A DNA stretch of 46,562 nucleotides from Alphaproteobacteria bacterium. Lineage in GTDB: Bacteria; Pseudomonadota; Alphaproteobacteria; Micropepsales; Micropepsaceae. A program made the position numbers and the translations under genes. Where the stretch lies: NCBI GenBank assembly GCA_028871345.1, contig JAGWNK010000032.1, positions 1 through 46,562 on the forward strand, in the 5' to 3' direction. Each line of letters begins with the position of its first letter. Positions within the stretch are counted from its first letter, which is position 1. The notes under the pieces were generated by a model. That model was not told the origin of the DNA. It ran no database searches and was given only the letters and a program-made list of their open reading frames with translations. Of the stretch, positions 7,078 through 18,317 are shown piece by piece.

Positions 7078-9075
7078 GTGTACGTCGAACGTATTCCGCG
7101 GCTGGAATCTTCCACCTTTGACCTCGACCAGGTTATGGCGCCTGACGCCCGCATCATCATCGATCATGTCGAACCCGTCATCGACGGCGGTCGCTATGCC
7201 GTGAAAGCGACGATCGGCTCGCCCCTCACGGTTCAGGCCGACATCTTCGCGGACGGACACGAAATGCTGGCAGCAACCGTCGTGCTTCAGTGCGAGGAAA
7301 GCCGCCTCGTGACCCGCGAACAGATGGTCCGGACGGAGAATGACCGCTATGTGGCCGAGCTCGATATTCAGCAGGAAGGCGCTCATACCTTCCACATCGA
7401 GGCTTGGATCGACGTTTACGGAGGATTCGTTCGCGACACGCAGCGCAAAAGGGAGGCCGGTCAGTCTCTGGCGCTGGAACTCCAGGAAGGCCGTGGTCTC
7501 GTCGCGCAGGCGCGCGAAAAGACTTCCGGATGCGTGCGGGAAGCCCTGGATGCCCTGTTGAACGGCTTTGAGGCGCTGGATGACGGGGACCGGATCCATC
7601 TCCTTACCGCGGACGAGACACGACAAATGATGCGCGCCGTTGAGCACCGGCTGTTCCTGACGCAGAGCCGGCCGCAACGGATCGAGGCAGAGCGGACCGC
7701 CGCATCGTTCGCCAGTTGGTACGAGCTGTTCCCGCGCTCGCAATCGCCCCAGCGCGGACGGCACGGCACGTTGCGCGACGTGATCGCTCAGCTGCCGCGC
7801 ATTCGTGCAATGGGATTCGATGTACTTTATATGACACCCATCCACCCCATCGGACATACGAATCGCAAGGGTCCCAACAACGCCCTGGCGTCCGGCCCAA
7901 ACGACCCCGGCAGCACCTACGCCATCGGCTCCCAAGATGGCGGCCATGACGCGATCCATCCCGAGCTGGGCACGATCAGCGACTTCCGCGACCTTGTCTC
8001 GGCGGCCCGCGCCCACGGCATGGAGCTCGCGCTGGACTTCGCGGCGCAGATGTCCCCCGACCATCCATGGCTGGAGCAGCATCCGCACTGGTTTCCGCGG
8101 CGGCCCGACGGATCCAGGAAATATGCCGAGAATCCGCCCAAGAAGTACGAGGACATCGTCAATCCGGATTTCTACTCCGATCCGAAACTCTGGCTGGCCT
8201 TCCGCGATGTGCTGCTCTTCTGGGCCGAGCAGGGCGTGCGCACGTTCCGTGTGGACAATCCCCACACCAAGCCGATCCCGTTCTGGGAATGGATCATCGC
8301 CGAAATCAAAGCAGCATTTCCCGACACGATCTTCCTGTCTGAAGCATTCACCCGGCCCGCGCGGATGATGCATCTGGCAAAGGTCGGATTCAGCCAGTCC
8401 TACACCTACTTCACGTGGCGCAATACAAAGGCCGAGTTGACCGAATATCTGACCGAGTTGGCGGCAAACCCGCTGCGATACTATTTCCGACCAAATTTCT
8501 TCGTGAACACGCCCGACATCAACCCACCCTTCCTCCAGACAGGAGGACGGCCCGCGTTCCTCATTCGCGCCGCCCTCGCCGCCACCTCGTCAGGACTCTG
8601 GGGCATGTATTCCGGCTTCGAGATATGCGAAGCCGCCCCCCTGCCCGGCCGCGAAGAATATGCGGACTCCGAAAAGTACCAGATCCGCCAGCGCCGCTAC
8701 GATACGCCCGATAACATCGCAGGCGAGATCACCCAGTTGAACATGCTGCGGCGTCTCGAACCTGCGCTGCAGTCCCACCTCGGCATCACGTTCCACAACG
8801 CCTTCAACGACAATATTCTCTATTACGCGAAGACGGCTCCCGATCGCGAGGACCGGATCCTCGTTGCCATCAACCTTGATCCCTCTTGCGCGCACGAGTG
8901 CGATTTCGAGGTTCCGATGTGGGATTGGGGCCTGCCTGACGAAGGTACTGTCGATGTCGAGGACCTGCTGCACGGCGACGCGTTCAGTTGGCACGGCAAG
9001 CTGCAGCGCCTCAGGCTGGAACCCTCGCAGCCCTACGCGATCTGGAGATGCTGGCCGCGCCAGGAGACTGCCTAG
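7078..9075 (+). CDS. glgE: Alpha-1,4-glucan:maltose-1-phosphate maltosyltransferase
   Basis: GlgE transfers maltosyl units from alpha-maltose-1-phosphate to the non-reducing end of alpha-glucan, releasing phosphate. The N-terminal domain has the GlgE signature VEPVIDGGRYAVKATIGSP and QADIFADGHE. The GH13_3 barrel follows, with the nucleophile in FRVDNPHTKP (Asp393) and the acid/base in FLSEAFTRP (Glu422). The start is uncertain. The GTG at 7078 retains the ERIPRLESS segment, has GAGGTGG just upstream and gives 665 residues. The ATG at 7135 is an alternative. A GTG at 7006 overlaps the promoter's -10 box and is therefore unlikely. The TAG stop overlaps the treS GTG by one base. Confidence 0.93.
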   Translation: MYVERIPRLESSTFDLDQVMAPDARIIIDHVEPVIDGGRYAVKATIGSPLTVQADIFADGHEMLAATVVLQCEESRLVTREQMVRTENDRYVAELDIQQEGAHTFHIEAWIDVYGGFVRDTQRKREAGQSLALELQEGRGLVAQAREKTSGCVREALDALLNGFEALDDGDRIHLLTADETRQMMRAVEHRLFLTQSRPQRIEAERTAASFASWYELFPRSQSPQRGRHGTLRDVIAQLPRIRAMGFDVLYMTPIHPIGHTNRKGPNNALASGPNDPGSTYAIGSQDGGHDAIHPELGTISDFRDLVSAARAHGMELALDFAAQMSPDHPWLEQHPHWFPRRPDGSRKYAENPPKKYEDIVNPDFYSDPKLWLAFRDVLLFWAEQGVRTFRVDNPHTKPIPFWEWIIAEIKAAFPDTIFLSEAFTRPARMMHLAKVGFSQSYTYFTWRNTKAELTEYLTELAANPLRYYFRPNFFVNTPDINPPFLQTGGRPAFLIRAALAATSSGLWGMYSGFEICEAAPLPGREEYADSEKYQIRQRRYDTPDNIAGEITQLNMLRRLEPALQSHLGITFHNAFNDNILYYAKTAPDREDRILVAINLDPSCAHECDFEVPMWDWGLPDEGTVDVEDLLHGDAFSWHGKLQRLRLEPSQPYAIWRCWPRQETA

Positions 9076-12000
9076 TGCTGCAAAAGGCGCCGCAGATAAC
9101 GCTGGAGCCGCACTGGTACAAGGACGCGGTCGTCTACCAACTCCACGTCAAGTCGTTCTTTGATGCCAATAACGATGGCACCGGCGATTTTCCCGGACTG
9201 ATCGAAAAGCTCGACTACATCGCCGCCATCGGCGTGACCGCCATATGGCTGCTGCCTTTCTACCCAAGCCCGCGGCGTGACGACGGATACGACATTTCGG
9301 AATACCGGGGCGTCCATCCTGAATACGGCACCCTGGCGGATTTCAGGCGGTTCATCAGCGAGGCTCACAAGCGCGGTCTCAGGGTGATCACCGAACTCGT
9401 GGTCAATCATACCTCAGACCAGCATCGCTGGTTTCGCAGGGCGCGCAAGGCCAAACCGGGGTCTGCAGCGCGCAACTATTATGTCTGGTCCGACAACGAC
9501 AGGAAATACGCCGGCACGCGCATCATCTTCATCGACGCGGAGAAATCGAACTGGACCTGGGACGATGAAGCACAGGCGTATTTCTGGCACCGCTTCTATT
9601 CGCACCAGCCCGATCTCAATTTCGAAAATCCCCAGGTGCTGCGCTCGGTGCTGTCGGTCATGCGCTTTTGGCTCGACCTCGGCGTGGACGGACTGCGGCT
9701 CGATGCGGTGCCGTATCTGATCGAGCGCGAGGGCACAATCAACGAGAATCTCCCGGAAACCCATGAGGTCCTGAAACGGATCCGGTTCGAAATCGACGCG
9801 CGCTACCCCGATCGCATGCTGCTGGCGGAGGCCAACCAATGGCCGGAGGATGTCCAGGTCTATTTCGGTAACGGGGACGAATGCCACATGGCTTTCCACT
9901 TTCCCCTCATGCCGCGAATGTACATGGCCATCGCGCAGGAAGATCGCTTTCCGATCACCGACATTCTGCGGCAAACGCCATCGATCCCCGACTCGTGCCA
10001 GTGGGCGATATTCCTGCGCAACCATGACGAGCTCACGCTTGAAATGGTGACCGACCGCGAGCGCGACTACCTGTGGAAGACCTACGCATCCGATCCCCGA
10101 GCGCGGCTAAATCTGGGCATCCGCCGCCGGCTCGCCCCACTGCTCGAACGCGATCGGCGCCGCGTCGAGCTGATGAAAAGCCTGCTTCTGACCATGCCTG
10201 GAACGCCCGTGGTCTACTACGGCGATGAAATCGGCATGGGCGACAATCTGCACCTGGGAGACCGCGACGGCGTCCGCACGCCGATGCAATGGTCCTCGGA
10301 CCGCAATGGAGGGTTTTCCCGCGCCGATCCGGCATCGCTGGTTCTGCCGCCGATCATGGACCCGCTGTACGGCTTCGGGGCCGTCAACGTGGAGGCGCAG
10401 TGGCGCGATACCCATTCGCTGCTCAACTGGTTCCGTCGCATGGTGGTGGAGAGGCGCAAACATCGCGCCTTCGGCCGCGGCAGCATCCGCTTCCTCAATC
10501 CCCAGAACCGCAAGGTGCTCGCATACCTGCGCGAGTTCGACGACGAGACGATCCTGTGCGTCGCCAATGTGGCGCGAACGGCCCAGGCGGTGGAACTGAA
10601 TCTCTCCGAATTCGCCGGCCGCGTGCCGGTGGAACTGTCCGGCGACACGGCGTTTCCCATGATCGGGCAGCTCACCTACCTGCTGACGCTTCCTTCCTAC
10701 GGCTTCTATTGGTTCCTTCTGAGCGCCGGGGCCGCACCGCCTGTCTGGAGCGCCGCGACCGCGGCCGCTCCTGTCGAGCAACACACCTTCGTTCTGCGCG
10801 ATGGATTGACGGACATCGGAAAGGGAGACGCCCGGGCCATCTTCAACACGCAGGTCTTACCGCCCTATGTCCGCGGCCGACGGTGGTTCCAGCAGAAAGA
10901 GGCTGCCGACGCCAAGATCGAAGTCGTAATGCTGGGCCGCTTCGCTTCGAGCGATGACCTCGTCTACGCCGAGATCACCGCCGACGACGGCAGTCGGACA
11001 GAGCACTACGCCCTCCCACTCTCCGTGTCGTGGGACGACGTTACGTCGCAACCCTTCGAGGCGCCCCTGGCGCTCGCCCGGGTGCGCAAAGGCCGCCGTG
11101 TCGGCTTCCTGACCGACGCCTTCGCCACGCCGGTGTTCGCCCATGAACTCCTGTCCCACCTCCGCGCTCCGCAGAAAGTCGATATCGGACAGTGCGCGCT
11201 CGAATTCCGCCCCACCGACATCTACGCCCAGATCGATATCCCGCCGAACGCGGAATTGGAATGGCCGGCCGCCGAACAGACAAACTCCACGCTCATCATC
11301 GGTCGCAAGGCGATCATCAAGCTGCTGAGGCGCCTGGTTCCCGGCATCCACCCGGAGGGCGAGATGACCCGCCTGTTGACGGAACGGGGCTTCGGCGGAA
11401 CGCCGCCAATGCTCGGAGAGGTGGTGCGGATATCGAGCAGTGGCGAAGTGGCGACTGTCGCCGTCGCTCAGGGTTACGTCGCGAACCAGGGCGACGGCTG
11501 GCGGTGGACGCTCGACCGGCTGGGCCGCATCGCCGATGAAGCCGCCACGCCATTCGGCGAGCAGCTCGACAATTCGTTCGCCAACTACACGCCGTTTGCA
11601 CGGCGTGCCGGCCGGCGCATCGGAGAAATGCACACCATCCTGGCAGAGCCCACCGAGGACACGGCCTTCGCTCCCGAAAAGATGGACGAGATGCACTGTC
11701 ATATGCTCGCCGAGCGCGTCATCGACGGCCTCAAGGCGGCGATCGAGACGGCACGGTCCATCCATGCCCCGGAAGCATCCGACCTTCTGACGAACTTCGA
11801 TCGGCGAATGGGAGAGATCGCAAGCGCTGTGAGCGAAGCCGCGACGATCGCTGCTGGCAGGCTGCGAACGCGCATCCACGGTGATCTCCACCTCGGACAG
11901 CTCCTGCTCGCCGGCGACGACGTGATGATCATCGACTTCGAGGGCGAGCCTTCCAAGAGCATCGAAGAGCGCAGGCAGAAGGATCTTCCGTTGCACGACG

Positions 12001-12329
12001 TCGCCGGGATGCTGCGATCCTTCTATTACGCCGCGGCCGTGGTCGAGCGCGGATTGAAGCAGGGTAGCCAGGAAGGCCACGACCGAGCCCTCGCCGTCCT
12101 CGAACGTTACCGCGAAATCGCATCGCAAGCTCTACTTGGCGGCTATGAGGAAGGCATCGGCCGGCCGCTGAACAACGACGACAAGCGATTGATGCAGCTC
12201 TACATGCTGGAGAAGGCTGCCTACGAGCTGCGTTACGAGGCTTCGAACCGCCCTGATTGGCTGGCCGTTCCGTTGCGGGGGCTGATAGCGGCGTCCGATA
12301 GTCTGCTGGAGAAGGCGGGCGATGCCTGA
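9075..12329 (+). CDS. treS: Trehalose synthase / maltokinase fusion (TreS-Pep2)
   Basis: The first ~550 residues are a GH13 trehalose synthase that interconverts trehalose and maltose. Asp210 (LRLDAVPYL), Glu252 (LLAEANQWP) and Asp318 (RNHDELT) form the catalytic triad. The last ~450 residues are a maltokinase that phosphorylates maltose with ATP, with the kinase-like motif [10 protein letters not shown] (Asp937) and the metal site MIIDFEGEP. The fusion (1,084 residues) channels trehalose into maltose-1-phosphate, the substrate of GlgE. The GTG at 9075 has AGGAG at good distance and overlaps the glgE stop by one base. It overlaps glgB by 8 bases. Confidence 0.94.
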   Translation: MLQKAPQITLEPHWYKDAVVYQLHVKSFFDANNDGTGDFPGLIEKLDYIAAIGVTAIWLLPFYPSPRRDDGYDISEYRGVHPEYGTLADFRRFISEAHKRGLRVITELVVNHTSDQHRWFRRARKAKPGSAARNYYVWSDNDRKYAGTRIIFIDAEKSNWTWDDEAQAYFWHRFYSHQPDLNFENPQVLRSVLSVMRFWLDLGVDGLRLDAVPYLIEREGTINENLPETHEVLKRIRFEIDARYPDRMLLAEANQWPEDVQVYFGNGDECHMAFHFPLMPRMYMAIAQEDRFPITDILRQTPSIPDSCQWAIFLRNHDELTLEMVTDRERDYLWKTYASDPRARLNLGIRRRLAPLLERDRRRVELMKSLLLTMPGTPVVYYGDEIGMGDNLHLGDRDGVRTPMQWSSDRNGGFSRADPASLVLPPIMDPLYGFGAVNVEAQWRDTHSLLNWFRRMVVERRKHRAFGRGSIRFLNPQNRKVLAYLREFDDETILCVANVARTAQAVELNLSEFAGRVPVELSGDTAFPMIGQLTYLLTLPSYGFYWFLLSAGAAPPVWSAATAAAPVEQHTFVLRDGLTDIGKGDARAIFNTQVLPPYVRGRRWFQQKEAADAKIEVVMLGRFASSDDLVYAEITADDGSRTEHYALPLSVSWDDVTSQPFEAPLALARVRKGRRVGFLTDAFATPVFAHELLSHLRAPQKVDIGQCALEFRPTDIYAQIDIPPNAELEWPAAEQTNSTLIIGRKAIIKLLRRLVPGIHPEGEMTRLLTERGFGGTPPMLGEVVRISSSGEVATVAVAQGYVANQGDGWRWTLDRLGRIADEAATPFGEQLDNSFANYTPFARRAGRRIGEMHTILAEPTEDTAFAPEKMDEMHCHMLAERVIDGLKAAIETARSIHAPEASDLLTNFDRRMGEIASAVSEAATIAAGRLRTRIHGDLHLGQLLLAGDDVMIIDFEGEPSKSIEERRQKDLPLHDVAGMLRSFYYAAAVVERGLKQGSQEGHDRALAVLERYREIASQALLGGYEEGIGRPLNNDDKRLMQLYMLEKAAYELRYEASNRPDWLAVPLRGLIAASDSLLEKAGDA

Positions 12330-14517
12330 CCGCGAGCCCCTCTTCCCCGACAATGCCGCCGCTGCGGAATCATTCTGGCGCGACTATCTGACCGATCCAT
12401 TCGCCGTGCGCGGGCCCCATCAGGCCGAGAGTCGCTGGACGGTGCGCACCTACCAGCCGGGCGCTTTGCGCGTCCGCTATGTGGTGGACGGTGAAAAGCA
12501 TCCGTTGGAGATGACGGCGTTCGGGCGCGGTCTCTTCATCGCCGATGTGCCGTCGCCGTCCCACTACCGCTTGCGCATCCAGTGGCCCGGCGTCGAACAG
12601 GAAACGGAGGATCCGTACAGCTTCGGGTTCATCCTTGGGGATCTCGACCTGTTGCTCTTCGCGCAGGGCTCTCATTGGCGCCTGGCCCACAGATTCGGAG
12701 CAGTGCCCGAGTCAATAGACGGGATCGAAGGCGTTTCATTTGCCGTCTGGGCGCCGAACGCGCGCCGCGTGTCGGTGGTAGGGGATTTCAATACCTGGAA
12801 CGGAACACGTCACGCAATGCGCCGCAGGCCCGAAGCGGGCGTCTGGGAGCTGTTCATTCCCAGGCTGAGGCCCGGTGAACGATACAAATATGAAATCGAG
12901 GCTCCCGACGGCACCATCCTGCCCCAGAAATCTGATCCCATCGCCCGGGCGACGGAGCATCCTCCCGCCACGGCGTCGGTCGTCGCGTCGAAGCCGGACT
13001 TCGCCTGGCACGACAGCGAATGGATGGCTGCGCGCGCCAAGCGACAGATGCCATCGGCGCCGATATCCATTTACGAAGTGCACGCCGGATCCTGGAAGCG
13101 GCCGTTTGCGACGCCCACCGGGCGCCTCAACTGGCGGGGCCTGACGCGCATGCTGATCCCCTATGTGCAACAGCTCGGCTGCACGCACATCGAGCTGATG
13201 CCGATCATGGAGCATCCCTTCGGCGGTTCGTGGGGGTACCAGCCGCTGTCGCAATTCGCGCCGAGCGCGCGCTACGGATCGCCCTCGGATTTCGCGGCCT
13301 TCGTCGACGCGTGCCACGGCGCCGGGATTGGCGTCATCCTGGACTGGGTGCCGGCGCACTTCCCCGATAATGTCTTCGGGCTGATCCGGTTCGACGGCAC
13401 GGCGCTCTACGAGCACGCAGATCCTCGCGAGGGGTTTCATCCCGACTGGAATACCTACGTCTACAATCTCGGCCGCACCGAAGTGCAGGGATTCCTGATC
13501 GCCAGCGCCTTATGGTGGCTCGAGCAATTCCATGTCGATGGCTTACGGGTCGATGCGGTGGCCTCGATGCTTTACCGGGACTATTCCCGTTCCGTCGGCC
13601 AGTGGATTCCCAACCGCTTTGGCGGTCGCGAGAATCTCGAAGCCATCGCTTTCCTGCGCCGGCTCAACAATGTCATCGCCGAGCGGGTGCCTGGTGCCAT
13701 CACCATCGCCGAAGAGTCCACCGCGTGGCCAGGTGTGTCGGCGCCGCAAAGCACGGGCGGCCTTGGCTTCTCATACAAATGGAACATGGGCTGGATGCAT
13801 GACACGCTCAACTACATCCGGCTCGATCCGATCTATCGCCGCTGGCATCACCACGGAATGACCTTCAGCCTCGTCTACGCCTTCGCCGAGAAATTCGTCC
13901 TGCCGCTGTCGCACGACGAAATTGTCTACGGCAAGGGCTCGTTGTACGAGCGCATCCCCGGCCCGGCAGCCCAGAAACTGGCGACCCTGCGCGCCTACTA
14001 CACGTTCATGTGGACGCACCCCGGCAAGAAGCTGCTGTTCATGGGTGACGAGTTCGCCATGACGGGCGAATGGAATCACGACGCCCAGCTCGCATGGCAT
14101 CAATTGACGGACCTGAGTCACGGGGGCGTCAGAAAGTTGCTGGTCGACCTCAATCGGCTCTACCGCGACGAACCCGCCCTGCATCTCGGCGATTCCGATT
14201 CCACGGGGTTCGAGTGGCTCATCGTCGACGAGGCCGAAAGCAGCATCTTCGCCTACGTCAGAAATGCCGAAGGGGCGGCGCCGATCGCGGCGATCATCAA
14301 CATGACGCCCGTGGTCCGCTCGGGATACCGCGTCGGCCTGCCGTGGCCGGGGCGCTGGAGCGAGATCCTTAATTCGGATTCCGAATTGTATGGAGGCAGC
14401 AACCTCGGCAATGGGGGCGGCGTATATACCGAGCCCGTCCCCATGCACGGGCGGATGCAATCGGCAACCTTGACCGTCCCGCCGCTGGGTGCGGTCCTCT
14501 TGAGGCACTCGCCCTGA
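12322..14517 (+). CDS. glgB: 1,4-alpha-glucan branching enzyme
   Basis: GlgB introduces alpha-1,6 branches into linear alpha-glucan. The 731-residue protein has an N-terminal carbohydrate-binding module, then the CBM48 segment ([19 protein letters not shown] and [17 protein letters not shown]). The GH13_9 barrel follows. Asp411 ([11 protein letters not shown]) is the nucleophile, Glu464 ([11 protein letters not shown]) the acid/base and Asp532 ([13 protein letters not shown]) the third carboxylate. Length and spacing match the bacterial family closely. The ATG overlaps the treS stop by 8 bases, and glgX begins one base after the glgB stop. With GlgE it completes the glucan-building half of the operon. 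Confidence 0.95.
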   Translation: MPDREPLFPDNAAAAESFWRDYLTDPFAVRGPHQAESRWTVRTYQPGALRVRYVVDGEKHPLEMTAFGRGLFIADVPSPSHYRLRIQWPGVEQETEDPYSFGFILGDLDLLLFAQGSHWRLAHRFGAVPESIDGIEGVSFAVWAPNARRVSVVGDFNTWNGTRHAMRRRPEAGVWELFIPRLRPGERYKYEIEAPDGTILPQKSDPIARATEHPPATASVVASKPDFAWHDSEWMAARAKRQMPSAPISIYEVHAGSWKRPFATPTGRLNWRGLTRMLIPYVQQLGCTHIELMPIMEHPFGGSWGYQPLSQFAPSARYGSPSDFAAFVDACHGAGIGVILDWVPAHFPDNVFGLIRFDGTALYEHADPREGFHPDWNTYVYNLGRTEVQGFLIASALWWLEQFHVDGLRVDAVASMLYRDYSRSVGQWIPNRFGGRENLEAIAFLRRLNNVIAERVPGAITIAEESTAWPGVSAPQSTGGLGFSYKWNMGWMHDTLNYIRLDPIYRRWHHHGMTFSLVYAFAEKFVLPLSHDEIVYGKGSLYERIPGPAAQKLATLRAYYTFMWTHPGKKLLFMGDEFAMTGEWNHDAQLAWHQLTDLSHGGVRKLLVDLNRLYRDEPALHLGDSDSTGFEWLIVDEAESSIFAYVRNAEGAAPIAAIINMTPVVRSGYRVGLPWPGRWSEILNSDSELYGGSNLGNGGGVYTEPVPMHGRMQSATLTVPPLGAVLLRHSP

Positions 14518-14518
14518 C

Positions 14519-16621
14519 ATGGGACACGCCCCCGACCGTCTCGACGTCGGCAAGCCGTACCCCGTGGGCGCGACATGGGACGGGCTCGGCGTCAATTTCG
14601 CGGTCTTCTCGGCTCACGCCGAAAGGATCGATCTTTGCATCTTCGACAAAGGCGGCAAGCGGGAAATCGCGCGCTTTCCGCTGCCCGAATATACCAACGA
14701 AATCTGGCACGGTTATCTGCCGCACGCGTCGCCCGGCACGACCTACGGCCTTCGCGCCTTCGGACCCTACAACCCTGCACAGGGCCACCGTTTCAATCCT
14801 TCCAAGCTTCTGCTGGATCCCTATGCGAAGGCGCTGTGCGGCCAGATCCATTGGACGGACGCCCTGTTCGGCTATCGCCTCCACTCTGCGCGCACCGATC
14901 TGACCATAGACCGCCGCGACAGCGCCCATGCGATGCCCAAATGTGTCGTTGTCGACGACCAGTTCTCCTGGGGCCCCGACTGCTGTCCGGAGATTCCGTG
15001 GTCGCAAACGATCCTATACGAAATGCATGTGCGCGGCTTCACCAAGCTGTTTGCGGATATCCAGCCGCCAGAACGCGGCACTTTCGCCGCGCTGTGCCAT
15101 CCCAAGGTCATCGCACACCTGAAGCGCATAGGCATCACCACCATCGAGTTGATGCCCATCCACGCATTCTTGCAGGACAGGCTGCTGCTGGAAAAGGGTC
15201 TCAGCAACTACTGGGGCTATAACACGCTCGGCTTCTTCGCCCCCGAACCCTTGTTCCTTGGCAACGGCCCTATCCGCCAAGTGCGCGAAATGGTCCGCCG
15301 CATGCACGCCGAGAGGATCGAGATAATTCTCGACGTCGTCTACAACCACACCTGCGAGGGCAGCGAGCTGGGCCCCACGCTGTGCTGGCGCGGACTCGAC
15401 AACGCCAGCTACTACCGACTGGCGGAGAACCCCCGGCACACCATCAATGACACCGGGACGGGGAACACGTTGAACCTCACCCATCCGCGGGTTCTTCAGA
15501 TGGTGATGGACTCGCTGCGATACTGGGCGCAGTCGTTCCACGTCGATGGCTTTCGCTTCGATCTGGGGCTGACACTCGGTCGCGAGCAGAGCGGCTTCGA
15601 TCGCAATGCCGGCTTCTTTCACGCGATCCTGCAGGACCCCATCCTGTCCCGGCTCAAGCTGATCACCGAGCCGTGGGATGTCGGACCCGGCGGCTACCAG
15701 CTCGGCGGTTTTCCGCCGGGGTTTGCGGAATGGAACGATCGCTGTCGCGATGGGTTACGCAAGTACTGGCGCGGCGATCCTGGAATGCGCCCCGAACTCG
15801 CCGCACGCATGTCCGGTTCGGGCGACATCTTTGATACGCGCAAGCGCCGCCCCTGGTCATCGGTCAACTATCTCGCCTCCCACGACGGCATGACGCTGCA
15901 GGACGTCGTTTCCTACACCGCCAAGCACAATGAAGCCAACGGCGAGAGCGACCGCGACGGACATTCGGAGAACTGCTCGTCGAACTATGGTGCCGAGGGA
16001 GCCACCGACAACCGTGCGATCGTAGAATATCGCGAGCGCGTGAAGCGGTCGATGCTCACCTCGCTCCTGGGGGCCATGGGTACGCCGATGCTTCTCATGG
16101 GAGATGAATGCGGTCGCACACAGAGTGGCAACAACAACGCGTACTGCCAGGACAATGAGATCTCCTGGTTCGACTGGTCCCTGATCGAATGCCAGGACGG
16201 CAATCGGCTCGTCGAGTTCGTGGCGCAGTTGATCCGGGCACGCCAGGCTTTCGTGACATTGAGATCCAACAGATATCTCGGCTCGAGAGAGCTCGTGCCG
16301 GGCCTAACGGAGATGTCATGGTGGGACGAGCGCGGCGTGGAGCTGTCGCCCGAGGACTGGAAAAGCGCGGAAGGACGCCTCTTGGTGCTGCGACGCGCCT
16401 TGCGCCGAGTTGACGGATCCATCGAAGTGACGGCGCTAATGATGAATGCGGACACTCGGGGACACGACTTCAAACTGCCGGGTCAGTTCCCGTGGCAGGT
16501 CATCCTGGATAGCGCCAGGCTGGACGCGGCGCCGTTGGACTCGCCGGACGCCACATATCCCGTTGGCGAGCGCACGGCGGTATTGCTCGCCGCCGTCGTG
16601 GGTCCAGATCATGGCGTATGA
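14519..16621 (+). CDS. glgX: Glycogen debranching enzyme GlgX
   Basis: This 700-residue isoamylase-type GH13_11 enzyme hydrolyses alpha-1,6 branches in glycogen. The CBM48 module opens with YPVGATWDGLGVNFAVFSAH. Catalytic positions are Asp348 (VDGFRFDLG), Glu384 (LITEPWDVGPGGYQ) and Asp456 (LASHDGMTLQD). The family motif FNPSKLLLDPYAKA is present near residue 95. It would supply linear malto-oligosaccharides to TreY and TreZ downstream. The start is one base after the glgB stop and the end overlaps treZ by 11 bases. Confidence 0.94.
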   Translation: MGHAPDRLDVGKPYPVGATWDGLGVNFAVFSAHAERIDLCIFDKGGKREIARFPLPEYTNEIWHGYLPHASPGTTYGLRAFGPYNPAQGHRFNPSKLLLDPYAKALCGQIHWTDALFGYRLHSARTDLTIDRRDSAHAMPKCVVVDDQFSWGPDCCPEIPWSQTILYEMHVRGFTKLFADIQPPERGTFAALCHPKVIAHLKRIGITTIELMPIHAFLQDRLLLEKGLSNYWGYNTLGFFAPEPLFLGNGPIRQVREMVRRMHAERIEIILDVVYNHTCEGSELGPTLCWRGLDNASYYRLAENPRHTINDTGTGNTLNLTHPRVLQMVMDSLRYWAQSFHVDGFRFDLGLTLGREQSGFDRNAGFFHAILQDPILSRLKLITEPWDVGPGGYQLGGFPPGFAEWNDRCRDGLRKYWRGDPGMRPELAARMSGSGDIFDTRKRRPWSSVNYLASHDGMTLQDVVSYTAKHNEANGESDRDGHSENCSSNYGAEGATDNRAIVEYRERVKRSMLTSLLGAMGTPMLLMGDECGRTQSGNNNAYCQDNEISWFDWSLIECQDGNRLVEFVAQLIRARQAFVTLRSNRYLGSRELVPGLTEMSWWDERGVELSPEDWKSAEGRLLVLRRALRRVDGSIEVTALMMNADTRGHDFKLPGQFPWQVILDSARLDAAPLDSPDATYPVGERTAVLLAAVVGPDHGV

Positions 16622-18317
16622 GTTCGGACCTAGACGCGATGGCGACGGCACCGTATTCCGGTTGTGGGCCCCGGATGCCGATGCCGTCGATCTCGAGATA
16701 CAAGGTCACGCAATCATTCGGATGCGGTCTCTGTGCGGGGGCTGGAAGACAGCACGCGCCGCCTGTGCCGAAGGCGCGCGCTACCGCTTTCGTATCGGCG
16801 ATCTCGCCGTCCCGGACCCCGCCTCGAGATGGCAGGACGGTGGCGTGCACGGCTGGAGCGTTGTTTGTCCCCCCGCGCCATTGGTGCCTGCGTGGGAGGG
16901 AAGACCATGGACACAGGCCGTCATGTACGAAATGCACGCCGGGCTCGCCGGAGGTTACGGCGGGATCGTGCGGAGATTGGATGAGCTCGCCGCACTCGGC
17001 GTCACGGGCATACAGCTCATGCCGATTGCGGCTTTTCCGGGCAAGCGGAATTGGGGCTACGACGGCGTCCTGCCTTTCGCGCCGGCGGACGCCTACGGCA
17101 GCCGGCAGGCTCTCGCTGCGCTGATCGAACAGTCCCACGCCCGCGACATCATGGTTCTCCTCGACGCGGTATACAACCACTTCGGGCCGGACGGAAATTA
17201 CCTCCATCACTATGCCGGCGAATTCTTCCGGAACGACGTCAACACTCCCTGGGGCGCCGCCATCGACTTCCGACGGAGTGCCGTCAGGACCTTCGTCCGC
17301 GAGAACATCGACTACTGGATCAACGAATGGCGCTTCGATGGCCTCCGCTTCGACGCGGTGCATGCCATCGCCGACGACGGCTGGTTGGATGCAACCGTGG
17401 CCGATATCCGACGCGAGGCACTGCGCAACGGCCGCTACGTCCACTTCATCCTGGAAAATGAGAAGAACAGCGCGGCGCGGCTGCGCAATGGCTTCACCGC
17501 ACAGTGGAACGACGATATTCACCATACCCTGCACGTGCTGCTGACGGACGAGAGGGCCGGCTACTACGACGATTACGCTGATGCGCCGGCCGCAAACCTG
17601 GCGCGCGCACTTTCCGAGGGCTTCGTCTACCAGGGCCAGCCGTCTCGCTATCGCCGTGGCCGGTCTCACGGAACCGTCAGCCGCGATCTTTCACCCTCGT
17701 CCTTCGTCTCCTTTCTGCAGAACCACGACCAGATCGGCAATCGCGAATTCGGCGAAAGGCTGACCACACTGTCGCGGCCCCGCGCCCTTCAGGCCGCCGT
17801 CGCCCTTCTGCTGCTGGCACCCCAGGTCCCGCTGCTCTTCACGGGTGAGGAGGTCCACAGCAAGACACCGTTTCTCTACTTCACGGATCACGAGGCGGAA
17901 CTTGCCGAGGCGGTACGCCGGGGACGCCAGCACGCCTTTTCCGGCTTGTTCGATCCTGCCAGGATCGCAGAGATTCCAGATCCCAACGCACCCGAGACAT
18001 TCGCGGCCAGCAGGCCCGCGCCGGACGAAGCTGAAGCGGTCTCCTGGCGTCGATTCTATACCGCGCTCCTGGCATTGCGGCATCAGCGGATCGCGCCGTT
18101 CACGGAGCGCGCTCGAAGCCTTGGGGCGCGTGCCGTGGCCTCGAAAGCGGTCTTGGCGCGCTGGCGACTGGATAACGGTGATCGCCTAACGATCGCCTGC
18201 AATCTCGACGACACCGGCGTTGCCGCCGAACTGCCCGGCACAGGCCAGATCTGGGGGCCACCCCTGCCGAAAACTCTGTCGGCGGATAGCACCTTTGCAT
18301 GGCTCGAATCTCCATGA
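16611..18317 (+). CDS. treZ: Malto-oligosyltrehalose trehalohydrolase
   Basis: TreZ releases trehalose from malto-oligosyltrehalose. The 568-residue protein has a short N-terminal CBM48-like domain (FGPRRDGDGTVFRLWAPDA), then a GH13_10 barrel: YEMHAGLAGGYGGI, DAVYNHFGPDGNYL, Asp248 (DGLRFDAVHAI), Glu282 (ILENEKN) and Asp373 (LQNHDQIGNR). The ATG at 16611 is chosen because MAYEFGPR is the normal family start; an open frame upstream to 16446 is only shadow coding inside glgX. It overlaps glgX by 11 bases and treY by up to 19. Confidence 0.93.
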   Translation: MAYEFGPRRDGDGTVFRLWAPDADAVDLEIQGHAIIRMRSLCGGWKTARAACAEGARYRFRIGDLAVPDPASRWQDGGVHGWSVVCPPAPLVPAWEGRPWTQAVMYEMHAGLAGGYGGIVRRLDELAALGVTGIQLMPIAAFPGKRNWGYDGVLPFAPADAYGSRQALAALIEQSHARDIMVLLDAVYNHFGPDGNYLHHYAGEFFRNDVNTPWGAAIDFRRSAVRTFVRENIDYWINEWRFDGLRFDAVHAIADDGWLDATVADIRREALRNGRYVHFILENEKNSAARLRNGFTAQWNDDIHHTLHVLLTDERAGYYDDYADAPAANLARALSEGFVYQGQPSRYRRGRSHGTVSRDLSPSSFVSFLQNHDQIGNREFGERLTTLSRPRALQAAVALLLLAPQVPLLFTGEEVHSKTPFLYFTDHEAELAEAVRRGRQHAFSGLFDPARIAEIPDPNAPETFAASRPAPDEAEAVSWRRFYTALLALRHQRIAPFTERARSLGARAVASKAVLARWRLDNGDRLTIACNLDDTGVAAELPGTGQIWGPPLPKTLSADSTFAWLESP